Positions 32,796 to 42,419 of a DNA stretch of 64,000 nucleotides are shown here, in pieces. The translations under genes were made by a program, and so were the position numbers. Source of the stretch: Planctomycetaceae bacterium (GTDB lineage Bacteria > Planctomycetota > Phycisphaerae > SM23-33). The stretch spans positions 1 to 64,000 of the forward strand of contig JBDKTA010000050.1 of NCBI GenBank assembly GCA_039680605.1. Reading direction: 5' to 3'. The notes under the pieces are model-generated. The model saw only the letters and a program-made list of their open reading frames with translations, searched no databases and had not been told where the DNA came from. The first letter of the stretch is position 1, and every line of letters starts with the position of its first letter.

Positions 32796-35155
32796 CGCGG
32801 TGGTTCCTCGCGGAAGCATTTTCCGCGGCGGTAGAGTTCCAGGCGCTGGCGAATGACGGCGGCGGCCTGGGCCTTGTTCTGCTCTTCCGCCAGGGCGACG
32901 GCGCGGGTGGCCGTTTCGACGGCCTCGGGAAACCGCCCGGCCTCGGCATAGGCGGCGGCTTGCACGTCCAGGATTTCGGGCAGGCGGTTTTGGGTCAGTG
33001 CGCAGGCGTGGGCGGCGAGTTCCACGGCGCGGGGGCCGTTTCGCACCTGGTCTTGCGGACAGGTTGCCAGCAGCCATGCCAGGTTGCCCGCGGCGTAGAC
33101 GCTATCGCCGTCGACCGCCGCGGCGGATTGGAACTCCGCCAGCGCCTCGGCGCCGCGGCCTTGGGCGGACAGGGACAGCCCCAGCCCCACGCGGGCCTGG
33201 ATGTCGCGGGGATTGGCCGCCACGGCCTGCTGGAAATACGTCTGGGCGCGGGCAGGTTGCTTTGCCTCCAGATCGATCTGCCCCAGGCGCACCATGGCGC
33301 GGACGTGGGCCTTGTCTGACGCCAGCACCCGCTGAAAGCTGGCGGCGGCCTCGGTCGTCTTGCCTCGCTGCAGGAGAATTTCGCCCAGACCGAAGTGGTA
33401 GACCGGATTGGCGGGGTCCAGGGCGATGGCCTGGCGGATGTGACTCTCGGCCTGGTCGAACTTGTTCAGGGCGGCCAGGGCATTGGCCATCGCGCTGTGG
33501 GCGCGGGAAAAGCGGCTGTCCCGTTGCAGGGCGCGTTGAAACTGTTCGACGGCCTGGGCGTTCTTTCCGGACATCTGGAGCGTGATGCCGCGGTTTGTCA
33601 GGCTGTCCGCCGTGCCGCCGTCGGGGTCCATGGCGTCGGCCTGGTCCAGCAGTCGTGACGACTCGTCGAACTTGCCCGCCCATCCGAGCACCTGCCCCAG
33701 CGTCCGCAGCGCGCGGGCGCGATCGTGCGGGGTGAGGGTGGCGTTGACTTCGCGCGTGACGCGTTCGATGGCTTCAGCGTCCAGCGCAATCGGCGAGCGG
33801 GCCACCTTTTCTGCGACCAACGCGTTCAACAGGCCCAGCGCCAGGTCCCGATGCTCCTCAATGGTCGGGTGGACATGGTCCAGAAACTGCTCGGCGCCGG
33901 TGATGCCGCCGGGGGCGTGGCCGGACACCCGCCGGGCGAAGTCCACCAGGGCCACGTTTCGAGTGCGGGCAATCTCGCGGACGGCCTGCTCAAACTCCGA
34001 TGGCGCCCGAAGCGGACAGACATCTTCGTCGCGCGCCCGCAGCAGGGCAGCCAGGGCCGCCTCAGACTTGCCCTGCTTCTGCAGGGCTTTGCCCCGCACG
34101 TAGTGTGCCTCGGCGTATCGATCATCGATCGCCAGGGCGGCTTGGGCGGCGGCGGCCGCCTGGTCGAATTGCGAAGCGGCCATAGCCTGGCGTGCGGCCG
34201 CCATGTGCGTCTCGAATGTGGCGACGGCAGAAGCTGCCAGGCCGGCCTGGTGCTCGCTCTTGAAGGGGGAGCAGTCGGCCAGGTTCGAGGCGGGCACCAC
34301 CAGTAAGGCGCGGGCCCCGGCCTGGTTCGCCAGGTCGATCATGCGATTGATATTGTGGCGGAAATGATCGATCGCCTCGCTCGGATGCAGCATCTCGCGC
34401 GAGTAGTCCGAAGGCCCGACCGACCGGTCCAGAAGCGTCTGGACTTCCGAGCCCATCAAGTCCCGCCCGTCGCGCGGACCGGTGTCCGCGGGTCGCAGCA
34501 GCCGCGATGCCGCAGAGTACGTCCGCGTGCGATTCAGAATACCGTACAGCGACCGCACCCACTGCGGGCGGGCCATCAGATCCCCGTACGTGCGGCGCTC
34601 CAGGAACTCGTTGTGTCCGGTGTGGATCACCAGAACGTCCGGCGAATAGCCCGCCAGTTCGTCCGTCAAGGCCGCCAGACGGTAGCTGGCATAGCTGATG
34701 CCGCCGACGTTGATGACTTCCCACTTTCGCGAAGGGTCGGCAATGGGCAGAAAGCGTCTCAACCACCCGCAATAGCTGGTCGAGTCTTCGTAGGGGCGCC
34801 CGAAGGTCGTTGACCCGCCAAGGCAAAAGATCCGGACCGCGCCGGCGGGCTTGTTCCGCGAGAACTGCTGCTCATTGAAATACCGCGCCTTGGCCGGCGA
34901 ACGCGTCATCATGACCGTCCCGTCGGCGGCGACGTGCTCTACGAACAGCGGCGAGTATCCGGCAAATCCCACGTACGGATCGTCGGTCAGCGCCAGCGGT
35001 CTGGAGCCGGCCACCGCCAGCGACAGCTCGATCAAGCCCAGCAAGGCCGCCGTCACTGCCAGACCGAACAGGAGCTTTTTCCAGACGGGCATAGGCCGCC
35101 GGATGCGAGGCGCCTTCGGCGCGGGCTTGGGCAGGTTGGTTCGACGTCTGGACAT
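32792..35155 (-). CDS. SGNH-hydrolase-like and TPR membrane protein
   Basis: About 787 residues. One N-terminal membrane anchor (about 23-45) is followed by an SGNH/GDSL-like domain with CLGGSTTFG (Ser block), GGISYASYR (Gly block), HTGHNEFLE (Asn block) and, after a TPR insertion, FLDHVHPT (Asp/His block). At least six TPRs follow. SGNH domains of this type often act as O-acyl hydrolases or transferases on exported glycans. A TTG start at 35170 would fit a TATAAT box (35177-35182) with the leaderless spacing; the ATG at 35155 is used here. It overlaps the next TPR gene by 4 bp. Confidence 0.78.
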   Translation of the reverse strand: MSRRRTNLPKPAPKAPRIRRPMPVWKKLLFGLAVTAALLGLIELSLAVAGSRPLALTDDPYVGFAGYSPLFVEHVAADGTVMMTRSPAKARYFNEQQFSRNKPAGAVRIFCLGGSTTFGRPYEDSTSYCGWLRRFLPIADPSRKWEVINVGGISYASYRLAALTDELAGYSPDVLVIHTGHNEFLERRTYGDLMARPQWVRSLYGILNRTRTYSAASRLLRPADTGPRDGRDLMGSEVQTLLDRSVGPSDYSREMLHPSEAIDHFRHNINRMIDLANQAGARALLVVPASNLADCSPFKSEHQAGLAASAVATFETHMAAARQAMAASQFDQAAAAAQAALAIDDRYAEAHYVRGKALQKQGKSEAALAALLRARDEDVCPLRAPSEFEQAVREIARTRNVALVDFARRVSGHAPGGITGAEQFLDHVHPTIEEHRDLALGLLNALVAEKVARSPIALDAEAIERVTREVNATLTPHDRARALRTLGQVLGWAGKFDESSRLLDQADAMDPDGGTADSLTNRGITLQMSGKNAQAVEQFQRALQRDSRFSRAHSAMANALAALNKFDQAESHIRQAIALDPANPVYHFGLGEILLQRGKTTEAAASFQRVLASDKAHVRAMVRLGQIDLEAKQPARAQTYFQQAVAANPRDIQARVGLGLSLSAQGRGAEALAEFQSAAAVDGDSVYAAGNLAWLLATCPQDQVRNGPRAVELAAHACALTQNRLPEILDVQAAAYAEAGRFPEAVETATRAVALAEEQNKAQAAAVIRQRLELYRRGKCFREEPPR

Positions 35156-35176
35156 CGGCGATGGATTCAACCGTCT

Positions 35177-35182
35177 ATTATA
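35177..35182 (-). promoter_or_regulatory. TATAAT -10 box for the SGNH-TPR operon
   Basis: A perfect TATAAT on the minus strand, 6 nt before a TTG codon at 35170 that is in frame with the ATG at 35155. No Shine-Dalgarno sequence is visible for either start. Confidence 0.45.
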
Positions 35183-35252
35183 CTGTTCAGGGGTCGGAGC
35201 GGACCTACTGCAATGTCATTCATCGGCATGAAGTTGTCCGCGCGGTAACGCA

Positions 35253-35283
35253 AACGGGCGGCCCTGAAGCAGGACCGCCCGTT
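35253..35283 (-). terminator. Hairpin after the PEP-CTERM gene
   Basis: AACGGGCGG pairs with CCGCCCGTT, extended by CCTG/CAGG around a 3-nt loop, with one mismatch. It lies 28 bp after the stop of the PEP-CTERM gene. No long T-run follows. Confidence 0.55.
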
Positions 35284-35310
35284 GGCTCGTGTGTACTGAT
35301 CGGTGGCAAT

Positions 35311-35979
35311 CTAGCGGCGTCTGCGGCGAATCAGCGCTGCCAAGCCGCCCAAAACCAGCAGACTCATCGTCGCCGGCTCGGGCACAGGCCCGGGCGTCTC
35401 CAGCAATTCAACGTCGTCAATCCACGACGTCGCCGTGTTGCTGGGATTGAGCGTGACCATGTGGACTTCCATCGCCTGTCCCAACTCGCCCATGGAGCCA
35501 TCCACAACGTAGCTGCCGGAGTAGTTCAGCCAAGTGAGGCTTTGGTTGGCGGCGCCGGTGACACTGGCAACCACAACAAATCCACTGCCGGCGTTATAGC
35601 CAATCTCCAGCCGCCCGCCCATGTTGCCCGCCCCATTGGTGCTTGTCGTCCAGAACGAGAAATCAAACGTGTCGCCCATGTCAAACGTGACGGTGGGGAT
35701 CTTCTGGGTCGCCGTAGGCGCATTCGTGCCGGCGGCCTGCATGGTCCATTTGGCATCGGAATACGTTTCGCCGGTGTGCGGGAGGTACCATGTGCCGCCG
35801 GTGGCTTCATACCAGCGCGTGATTCCCGCCCAGTCGTTGATGCCTCCACCTTGATCGTGGGTGGCTTGGCCGCCGGTGGAGACAAACGACGGGTTGCCGA
35901 TCAAATTCGCCTCTGCCGCGCCCGAAAGGGCCAGCACCAATCCAACAGCCGATGTGACAAGAAAAGTTCGATTCATCAT
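35311..35979 (-). CDS. PEP-CTERM sorting-domain protein
   Basis: A 222-residue exported protein. A signal peptide (MMNRTFLVTSAVGLVLALSG) ends near AAEA-N. The beta-rich middle (NLIGNPSFVSTGG ... SWIDDVELLE) resembles carbohydrate-binding-like jelly-roll domains of such proteins. The C-terminus has VPEP, a hydrophobic helix (TMSLLVLGGLAALI) and RRRRR: the PEP-CTERM signal read by exosortase, suggesting surface or extracellular-matrix placement. AAGGAGATC precedes two adjacent ATGs (35979, 35976). No exosortase gene is in the window. Confidence 0.88.
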   Translation of the reverse strand: MMNRTFLVTSAVGLVLALSGAAEANLIGNPSFVSTGGQATHDQGGGINDWAGITRWYEATGGTWYLPHTGETYSDAKWTMQAAGTNAPTATQKIPTVTFDMGDTFDFSFWTTSTNGAGNMGGRLEIGYNAGSGFVVVASVTGAANQSLTWLNYSGSYVVDGSMGELGQAMEVHMVTLNPSNTATSWIDDVELLETPGPVPEPATMSLLVLGGLAALIRRRRR

Positions 35980-36060
35980 GATCTCCTTCTTAGAACCGTT
36001 CGTGCTCCAACGCCGAAACAACTCCGAAACATCTGCTCAAATACATGCTCCTGATTGAAG

Positions 36061-36088
36061 ATGATATCACCAAAGCAAAAAACGTCAA
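36061..36088 (-). promoter_or_regulatory. Promoter of the PEP-CTERM gene
   Basis: On the minus strand TTGACG (36088-36083), a 16-nt spacer and TATCAT (36066-36061), in an AT-rich stretch of the divergent 378-bp gap. It predicts a leader of about 75 nt before the start at 35979. Confidence 0.55.
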
Positions 36089-36357
36089 TGGCAAAATAAG
36101 GTCTTTTTCTAAAACGACACCCTGCCCCCCTAGTTTTGCATGTCGAAGCCTTCCTGTAGTCTGAGGCGTTCTCGCTTTGGTTGCGGCGATTATTTTGACT
36201 TGCATCTATACGACGCGGGCGTGGTAGGGTAGAATCCGCGTGTCTTATGGACGAGACACCACGGTTTCGCACTCGGCGGCAACGAGGGCGGCCAGGCCGC
36301 CGCTCGCGGCCTTTCTGTTGTCTTTTTCCTGACTGCCACACTCACGGGAGGTTTGCC

Positions 36358-38079
36358 ATGCGCCCCATCTATGCACTGCTGGCCGCGGGCTTGTGTGTCT
36401 TCGTGCTCGGCTCGGGCTGTCATAACAAGAAGATCACCAAGTCAGCCACATCCGCCCCGGCCCCGCAGGTGTATCTGCCCGACACGGTTTCCCGCCACGC
36501 CCGCCTGATCGAGGGCGCGCCGGTGCCGGTCAAGGGGTACTGTGCGGTGGTGGGCCTGGGCAAGAACGGCTCGACGCAGGTGCCCGGGGCCCTGCAGAAA
36601 TACCTCGTTCAGTACCTGCTCAAGGAAGGGCGGCTCAATTCCTATTTCCGAGGCACGCAAGACATCAGCCCGGCGCGTTTCCTGGCCGACGCGGACACGG
36701 CTGTGGTTCAGGTGACGGGCCTGATTCCCCCCGGGGCTCCGCGCGGGATGCGCATCGACGTCGAGGTCAAGGCCCTGCCGCAGACCGACACCCGCAGCCT
36801 CGAAGGCGGAACGCTGATGCCCGCCGAGATGCGCCTGGCCATCGGCGACATGGAACAGGCCGGCGAGGGCTCGACGGTTCAGGCGATCGCCGGCGGGGCG
36901 GTGTTCGTCAACCCGTTCCTGGACCCGACGCGGACGAGCGATCTGATCAAGTTTCGTGAAGGCGTGATCATCGGCGGCGGGCAGGTCGTCGAGTCGCGAC
37001 CGGTGCGCCTGAGCCTGGTGTATCCGGATTTCGCGATGTGCCAGTTGATCCAGCGGCGCATCAACGAGCGGTTTCCCTACCGCGACGCGGTAGCCTCGGG
37101 CAAAGACTCCTCGATGCTCCAGTTGAACATCCCCCCCGAGATGCGCGACGACTACCGCCACTTCGTTGAGCTGGTGATGCACCTGCCCCTGCGCACCGAG
37201 ATCGGGGCGTGGGAGGAGATGGCCCGCCAGATGCTCAAGGCCATCGACCAGCCCGGCGCTCGCTATGAAGACTACTCCCTGACCTGGGAAGCCATGGGGC
37301 GCCAGGTGATCTCGATCCTTCGCCCGGCGTACCGGTCGCGAAACCCGATCACCGCGTACTACACCGCCCGGGCGGGGCTGCGACTGGGCGACGCGATCGC
37401 CGCCGACGTGATCCTCTTCTACGCCCAGGACAAACGGTCGGGGCTGCAGATGGAGGCCATCGGCGAACTGGGGCGTCATCGCAACGTCTCCCGCGCGTCG
37501 ATGGTGCTGCACCAGTTGCTCGACGACGAAGACGACCTGGTTCGCCAGGCGGCGTACGAGTCGCTCGACCGTCGCGGCGACCGCACCGTCATCACCCGCG
37601 TCACGGTGGCCGACGATTTCGAGATGGACATCGTCAAGACGGCAGTGCGGCCTTCCATTTACGTCTCCCGCACGCAGCGCCAGCGCCTGGTGCTGTTCGG
37701 CGGCGACCTTCCGGTCCGCCTGCCGCTGTTTTACGATTCGCCCGACCACACCGTCACGATCAACGCCCGGCCTGACCAGACCGAACTGAGCGTCTTTCGC
37801 AAACTGCCCCGCACGGGGGAATACAGCGGCACGGTCAAGGTCAAGCCCACCGTGCGGGAACTGGTCCTGGCGATGGGCAGCCCGCCCCATCGCGACGATG
37901 AAGGCAAGATGCGAGGCCTGTGGCTGACCTACAGCCAGATTGTCAGCGTTCTTTACCAAATGTGCCGCGAGCACGATATCAACGCCAAGTTCAACCTGCA
38001 GACGCCTTCGGCAGTATCCAAGGCCTTATACCATCAGACGCCGGGCTCCGGTCGCCCCGATACGCAGGCACCGCGATAA
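36358..38079 (+). CDS. FlgI-like lipoprotein with HEAT-like region
   Basis: A 573-residue protein. The signal peptide ends in a lipobox (FVLGSGC, Cys 21). Residues about 35-260 resemble the flagellar P-ring protein FlgI: VKGYCAVVGLGKNGS, RGMRIDVEVKALPQTDTRSL, EGGTLMPAEM, VQAIAGGAVFVNPF and GVIIGGGQVVESRPVRLSL. Residues about 270-480 are helical with HEAT-like units (LGRHRNVSRASMVLHQLLDD, DLVRQAAYESLDRRGDR). FlgI is normally cleaved and soluble; a lipidated version with an extra domain is unusual. No flagellar gene is in the window. The start at 36358 has GGGAGG upstream; the open frame to 36247 is ignored. Confidence 0.7.
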   Translation: MRPIYALLAAGLCVFVLGSGCHNKKITKSATSAPAPQVYLPDTVSRHARLIEGAPVPVKGYCAVVGLGKNGSTQVPGALQKYLVQYLLKEGRLNSYFRGTQDISPARFLADADTAVVQVTGLIPPGAPRGMRIDVEVKALPQTDTRSLEGGTLMPAEMRLAIGDMEQAGEGSTVQAIAGGAVFVNPFLDPTRTSDLIKFREGVIIGGGQVVESRPVRLSLVYPDFAMCQLIQRRINERFPYRDAVASGKDSSMLQLNIPPEMRDDYRHFVELVMHLPLRTEIGAWEEMARQMLKAIDQPGARYEDYSLTWEAMGRQVISILRPAYRSRNPITAYYTARAGLRLGDAIAADVILFYAQDKRSGLQMEAIGELGRHRNVSRASMVLHQLLDDEDDLVRQAAYESLDRRGDRTVITRVTVADDFEMDIVKTAVRPSIYVSRTQRQRLVLFGGDLPVRLPLFYDSPDHTVTINARPDQTELSVFRKLPRTGEYSGTVKVKPTVRELVLAMGSPPHRDDEGKMRGLWLTYSQIVSVLYQMCREHDINAKFNLQTPSAVSKALYHQTPGSGRPDTQAPR

Positions 38080-38087
38080 GCTGTAGC

Positions 38088-38117
38088 TTGACAAAGACGT
38101 GGCCCTACATGTAGTAT
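38088..38117 (+). promoter_or_regulatory. Promoter of smc
   Basis: TTGACA (38088-38093), 18-nt spacer, TAGTAT (38112-38117). It starts 8 bp after the previous stop and predicts a leader of about 60 nt for smc. Confidence 0.6.
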
Positions 38118-38183
38118 GGGCTTCTTGTCAGGTTGGGGCTGGTGTGCGGCCGCTCTGACATCCGCTGCAGAGGATTTATTGCC

Positions 38184-41100
38184 ATGAAACTCAGCAAACT
38201 GGTCCTGGCGGGCTTCAAGAGCTTCGCCGATCGAACGGAGTTCGATTTCGACGAGGGCATCAGTTGCGTCGTCGGACCCAATGGCTGCGGCAAGAGCAAC
38301 ATCGTCGACGCCATCAAGTGGGTGCTGGGCGAGCAGTCGGCCAAGAGCCTGCGCGGCAGCGAGATGATGGACGTGATCTTCAACGGCTCCTCCTCGCGCA
38401 AGGCCTGCGGCAGCGCCGAGGTCACGCTGGTCTTCGACAACTCCAGCGGCGTGCTGAAGAACCACCTCGAAGGCGGCGAGGCCCTGGGCGAGAGCGTCTC
38501 GATCGGGCGGCGGTTGTTCCGCAGCGGCCAGAGCGACTATCTCATCAATGGCACCCCCTGCCGGCTCAAGGACATCCGCGAACTGTTCATGGACACCGGC
38601 GTCGGGCACGACGCCTACGCCCTGATCGAGCAGGGGCGCGTCGAGGCGTTCCTGCAGGCCTCGCACGAGGACCGACGGGCGATCTTCGACGAGGCGGCCG
38701 GCATCAGCAAGTACAAGGCCCGCAAGAAAGAAGCCCTGCGCAAGCTCGAGCGCGTCGAGCAGAACCTCCTGCGCCTCGACGACGTCCTGGGCGAGCTGGA
38801 AAAGCGGCTGCGGTCGGTGAAGTACCAGGCCGGCAAGGCCAACAGCTTCCAGGCGTACACGCAGCAGCTCAAGGAGCTCAAGAGCCTGCACTTCCTGGCG
38901 CAGTACAGCGAGATGATCCAGCAGCGCGCCCAGCTCCAGGGGCGCCTCAACGAAAGCTCCGACGCCCTGGCTTTGGTCGCCCGCCGAATCGAGCAACTCG
39001 ATGCCGCCGGCAGCGGCACCGAATATGAACTGGCCGATCTCGACCGCTCGCTGGCCGATCTGCAGGGACGCATCGCCGCCATGGCCGCCCAGATCGAAAG
39101 CAACCGCCAGCGCGCGGCGATGATGGCCGACAAGGCCCGCGAACTCCAGGACGCCATCGCCGCCGGCGCCTCGCGAGTGGAAACGCTCGAAGCCAAGGCC
39201 GACACCTGCCGCCAGGGACAGCAGGACTGCGCCGCCGGGCTCGAAGACGTCCACAACGAGATCGCCAGGCTCAGCCGCGATGTCGAAACCTCGCAAGAGG
39301 CCTTTCAGCGCGGCCAGAGCAGCGTGGCCGACCTGACCGCCCGGCTCGAGGACGAAAAGAGCGGCACGATCGACCTGCTGCGACGCACCGCCGGGTTGCA
39401 CAACGAAATCAACGCCTCGTCGATCCGACGCGAGAACCTCTCCAGCCGCCGCACGAGCCTGGCCGACCGCGCCCAGCGCGTCTCGCGCGAGCTCGAAGAG
39501 TTCATCGCCCAGCGGGCCGCAGCCCAGGTCAAGCTCGACCAGGTCCAGGGCGTTCTCCAGGACGCCCAGACGCGCCTGGAAGAAACCCGCCGCTCGGCGG
39601 GGGAGCTTTCGGCCGGCGAGTCGACGCTGGCGGCGGAACTGGCGACCGTTCGCGAACAGCGCAGCGCCGCCGCGGGGCGCATCCAGGCCCTGCAGGAAAT
39701 GCTCGACCGCCTCGACGGGGTCGACTCGGGAACGCGGCGGGTGCTCGAGGCCCGCGCCGACGGGCGCTTTGACGCCATCCGGGGCATCGTCGGGCAGTTC
39801 GTCCGAACCGACGTGCAGCACGCGCGGGTGGTCGAGGCGGCGCTGGCCGGGGCCGACCAGCAACTCGTCGTCGACCGCTTCAGCGACATCGAGACCCTCC
39901 ACGCTCAACTGGCCGAACTCGTCGGCGAAAACGCCAGCATCGAACTGCTCGCCCTGGACCGCCTGGGACCCTGGCGCAGCGACCTGTCCGGTCAGCCGTG
40001 CCCGCAGGTGATCGCCCGGGCCATCGACCTGGTGCAGTTCGACGCCTGGATCGCCCCGGTCATGTGGCGACTGCTGGCCGGAACGCTCGTCACCGCCACG
40101 TTGGCCGATGCCGCCGCCGCGGCCGCGGTCCTGCCGGCGGGCCTGCGCTTCGTCACGCTGGCCGGCGAAGTGCTCGAAGCCGACGGCCTCGTGCGAATCG
40201 GCTCGACCCGCGGCGGGGGCATGATCTCCCGCAGCAGCGAGCTGAGCGAACTGCAGACGCAGGCGCAGACCCTCGGCCAGACGATTGAAACGCTCGAAGC
40301 CGACTGGCGCGCCACGCGCGACCGCAAGGACCACGTCGAGGGGCTCATCCATAGCCTCCGCACGGCGATCTACGAAGCCAACACCGAGCGCGTCGAGGCC
40401 CAGGGACGCCTCGCCGGCGTCAATGAATCCATCGCCCAGCTCCAGGGCGAACAGCCGGTCCTCGAAGGCGACCTGGCCAGCCTGGCCGAGGAAATCGAGC
40501 AGGCGATGGCCGCCCAGTTGCAGGCCCAGGAACAGGCCGCCCAGCTCGAAGAGCTCAACGCCCAGCGCCAGCAGCAGGTCGAGGCCCTGCAGGAGCAGAT
40601 CGCCCAGGCCTCGCGACAGCAGGAAGAGCTGGGCCAAAGCCTCACCGACGCCAAGGTGCAACTGGCTCACATGCAGCAGAAGAAGCTGACCGTCGCCGAG
40701 ACGGCCAACGCCCTGGTGCGCCAGGGTCAGCAGATCGCCCAGGACCTGGCCGCCGCGCAGGGGCAGATCGCCGAAGATCGCGGCCGCCTCGCCCAGGCCC
40801 AGGAAGCCGCTGCCGCCGCCGCGGACGCCGCGGCGACGATCGAGGCCGACAAGACCGCCCTGGCCGGCGAGATGGCCCACGTTGAGGAAAGCCGCACCGG
40901 CCTGCAGCAGAAGCTGCGCGAGATCCGCCAGCAGATCGCCGCCCAGCGCGTCGAACAAGAGTCTGCCGGCGAAAGGCTCAACGCCCTGCGCGTGGAGATG
41001 GGGCAGCTCGAAGCGCACGTGGCCGACCTGGTCGCCCGCGCCGGCGACGACATGGGCATGAACCTCGTCGAGCTGTCGCGCACGTACGAGCACGACGCCA

Positions 41101-41798
41101 ACCGCGACTGGTCCGCCGTCGAGGCCGAGATCACCGAGCTCAAGGGCAAGATCGAACGCCTGGGCAACATCAACCTCGACGCCATCGCCGAGCAGGATGA
41201 GCTTGAAAAACGCCGCGAGTTCCTGGCCACCGAGCTGGCCGACGTGCGCGACTCGCAGCGCCAGATCGAGGAGCTCATCGAGCGGCTCAACACTGAAAGC
41301 CACGACCTGTTCGTCGAGACTTTCGAGATCGTCCGCCGCAATTTCCAGGAGCTCTTCCGCAAGCTCTTCGGCGGCGGCAGGGCGGACATCCTGCTGACGA
41401 TGCCTGAGGACATTCTCGAGTCGGGCATCGAGATCGTCGCCCGCCCGCCCGGCAAAGAAACGCGCAGCCTTTCGCTGCTGTCCGGCGGCGAGAAGACGAT
41501 GACGGCCCTGGCGCTGATGTTCAGCATGTTCCGCCACCGCCCGTGCCCGTTCTGTCTGCTGGACGAAGTGGACGCCGCCCTGGACGAGGCCAACACCGAG
41601 CGCTTCAGCATGCTCGTGCGCGACTTCATCGGGCACAGCCAGTTCATCATCATCTCCCACGCCAAGCGCACCATGAGCATGGCCAGCGTGCTCTACGGGG
41701 TGACGATGCAGGAACCCGGCGTCTCGCGGCGAATCAGCGTGAAGTTCGAAGACGTCGGCCACAAGCTCGACGCCCAGCTCGAACCGGTCGAGGCCTGA
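38184..41798 (+). CDS. smc: Chromosome segregation protein SMC
   Basis: A 1204-residue condensin ATPase. The N-terminal head has Walker A GPNGCGKSNIVDAIKWVLGE at about 32-51. Long coiled coils (about 170-500 and 680-1010) flank the hinge (about 525-660, AIRGIVGQFVRTDVQHARVV). The C-terminal head has the signature LLSGGEKTMTALAL (about 1097) and Walker B FCLLDEVDAALDEAN (about 1122). Length and layout are normal. Start at 38184 with AGAGGA upstream, giving MKLSKLVLAGFKSFADRT. scpA and scpB are not in the window. Confidence 0.97.
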   Translation: MKLSKLVLAGFKSFADRTEFDFDEGISCVVGPNGCGKSNIVDAIKWVLGEQSAKSLRGSEMMDVIFNGSSSRKACGSAEVTLVFDNSSGVLKNHLEGGEALGESVSIGRRLFRSGQSDYLINGTPCRLKDIRELFMDTGVGHDAYALIEQGRVEAFLQASHEDRRAIFDEAAGISKYKARKKEALRKLERVEQNLLRLDDVLGELEKRLRSVKYQAGKANSFQAYTQQLKELKSLHFLAQYSEMIQQRAQLQGRLNESSDALALVARRIEQLDAAGSGTEYELADLDRSLADLQGRIAAMAAQIESNRQRAAMMADKARELQDAIAAGASRVETLEAKADTCRQGQQDCAAGLEDVHNEIARLSRDVETSQEAFQRGQSSVADLTARLEDEKSGTIDLLRRTAGLHNEINASSIRRENLSSRRTSLADRAQRVSRELEEFIAQRAAAQVKLDQVQGVLQDAQTRLEETRRSAGELSAGESTLAAELATVREQRSAAAGRIQALQEMLDRLDGVDSGTRRVLEARADGRFDAIRGIVGQFVRTDVQHARVVEAALAGADQQLVVDRFSDIETLHAQLAELVGENASIELLALDRLGPWRSDLSGQPCPQVIARAIDLVQFDAWIAPVMWRLLAGTLVTATLADAAAAAAVLPAGLRFVTLAGEVLEADGLVRIGSTRGGGMISRSSELSELQTQAQTLGQTIETLEADWRATRDRKDHVEGLIHSLRTAIYEANTERVEAQGRLAGVNESIAQLQGEQPVLEGDLASLAEEIEQAMAAQLQAQEQAAQLEELNAQRQQQVEALQEQIAQASRQQEELGQSLTDAKVQLAHMQQKKLTVAETANALVRQGQQIAQDLAAAQGQIAEDRGRLAQAQEAAAAAADAAATIEADKTALAGEMAHVEESRTGLQQKLREIRQQIAAQRVEQESAGERLNALRVEMGQLEAHVADLVARAGDDMGMNLVELSRTYEHDANRDWSAVEAEITELKGKIERLGNINLDAIAEQDELEKRREFLATELADVRDSQRQIEELIERLNTESHDLFVETFEIVRRNFQELFRKLFGGGRADILLTMPEDILESGIEIVARPPGKETRSLSLLSGGEKTMTALALMFSMFRHRPCPFCLLDEVDAALDEANTERFSMLVRDFIGHSQFIIISHAKRTMSMASVLYGVTMQEPGVSRRISVKFEDVGHKLDAQLEPVEA

Positions 41799-41837
41799 CA
41801 GCTATAATTCTGGGACATTTAACTAAAGGGTAAAAAC

Positions 41838-42371
41838 ATGCAGACGCAGCCACCTCCCAGCCCGTATGTAATTCCTCAGCAGCGCAGCGGCTTGAGTGGG
41901 TTTGTCAAAGGTTTCACGATCGCCGACCTGGTGCTGTGCAGCGTGCGGGCGATCCTGGTTATCTTCAGTGTCATCGGCTGGGCCAGCCTTTCTCGCAGCA
42001 ATGAGTTGTATCAGACGGCGGTTTTTGAAGTGCTTTCGGGGTTGGGGATCGCCCTGCTGGGGGTTCCGGGAAATATCCTGATCCTGATGAAGAAGAAGAT
42101 CGGCTGCGCCTTGGGTTGGGGAAACATCGTCTTCACGGGCATGAGCATCGCCGTGGCGCTGTGGCAGGCCCCCATGCTCCACAAAATGCAGAGCGGCGCT
42201 GAGGCAGCGGGATTCATCGGCGGAGCGATTCTGGCGGTGCTGGTGCGGGTCGGCCTGCTGGTCATCTACATTGTGACGGTCGTTAGAGCCTCCAAAGAGA
42301 TCGACGCCCTGTCGCAGCCGCAAGGAATCATGGAAATGCCGCCGGCTTCGCCGTACGCCCCCAGAGCCTGA
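41838..42371 (+). CDS. Four-helix membrane protein of unknown function
   Basis: A 177-residue protein. Pro-rich cytoplasmic ends (MQTQPPPSPYVIPQQ, MPPASPYAPRA) enclose about four membrane helices (about 25-50, 60-85, 92-112, 125-150). No domain is recognised. TATAAT at 41803-41808, then AAAGGGTAAAA before the ATG, give it its own promoter and a leader of about 22 nt, independent of smc. Confidence 0.6.
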   Translation: MQTQPPPSPYVIPQQRSGLSGFVKGFTIADLVLCSVRAILVIFSVIGWASLSRSNELYQTAVFEVLSGLGIALLGVPGNILILMKKKIGCALGWGNIVFTGMSIAVALWQAPMLHKMQSGAEAAGFIGGAILAVLVRVGLLVIYIVTVVRASKEIDALSQPQGIMEMPPASPYAPRA

Positions 42372-42419
42372 GGGCAAGGCCAAAGAATTCATGTCACTGA
42401 CGTTACCACGCCACAAAGG

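Noticed and set aside
36358-38079. A true flagellar P-ring gene
   Set aside because: Lipobox, extra C-terminal region and no flagellar neighbours; called FlgI-like only.
38034-41762. A 1242-codon open frame opposite smc
   Set aside because: It mirrors the GC-rich third-position pattern of smc. The translation is low-complexity (Leu/Gly/Ala/Asp rich) with no domain, and smc itself is unmistakable.
41838-42371. ScpA/ScpB partner of smc
   Set aside because: The protein has four membrane helices and no kleisin or winged-helix features.
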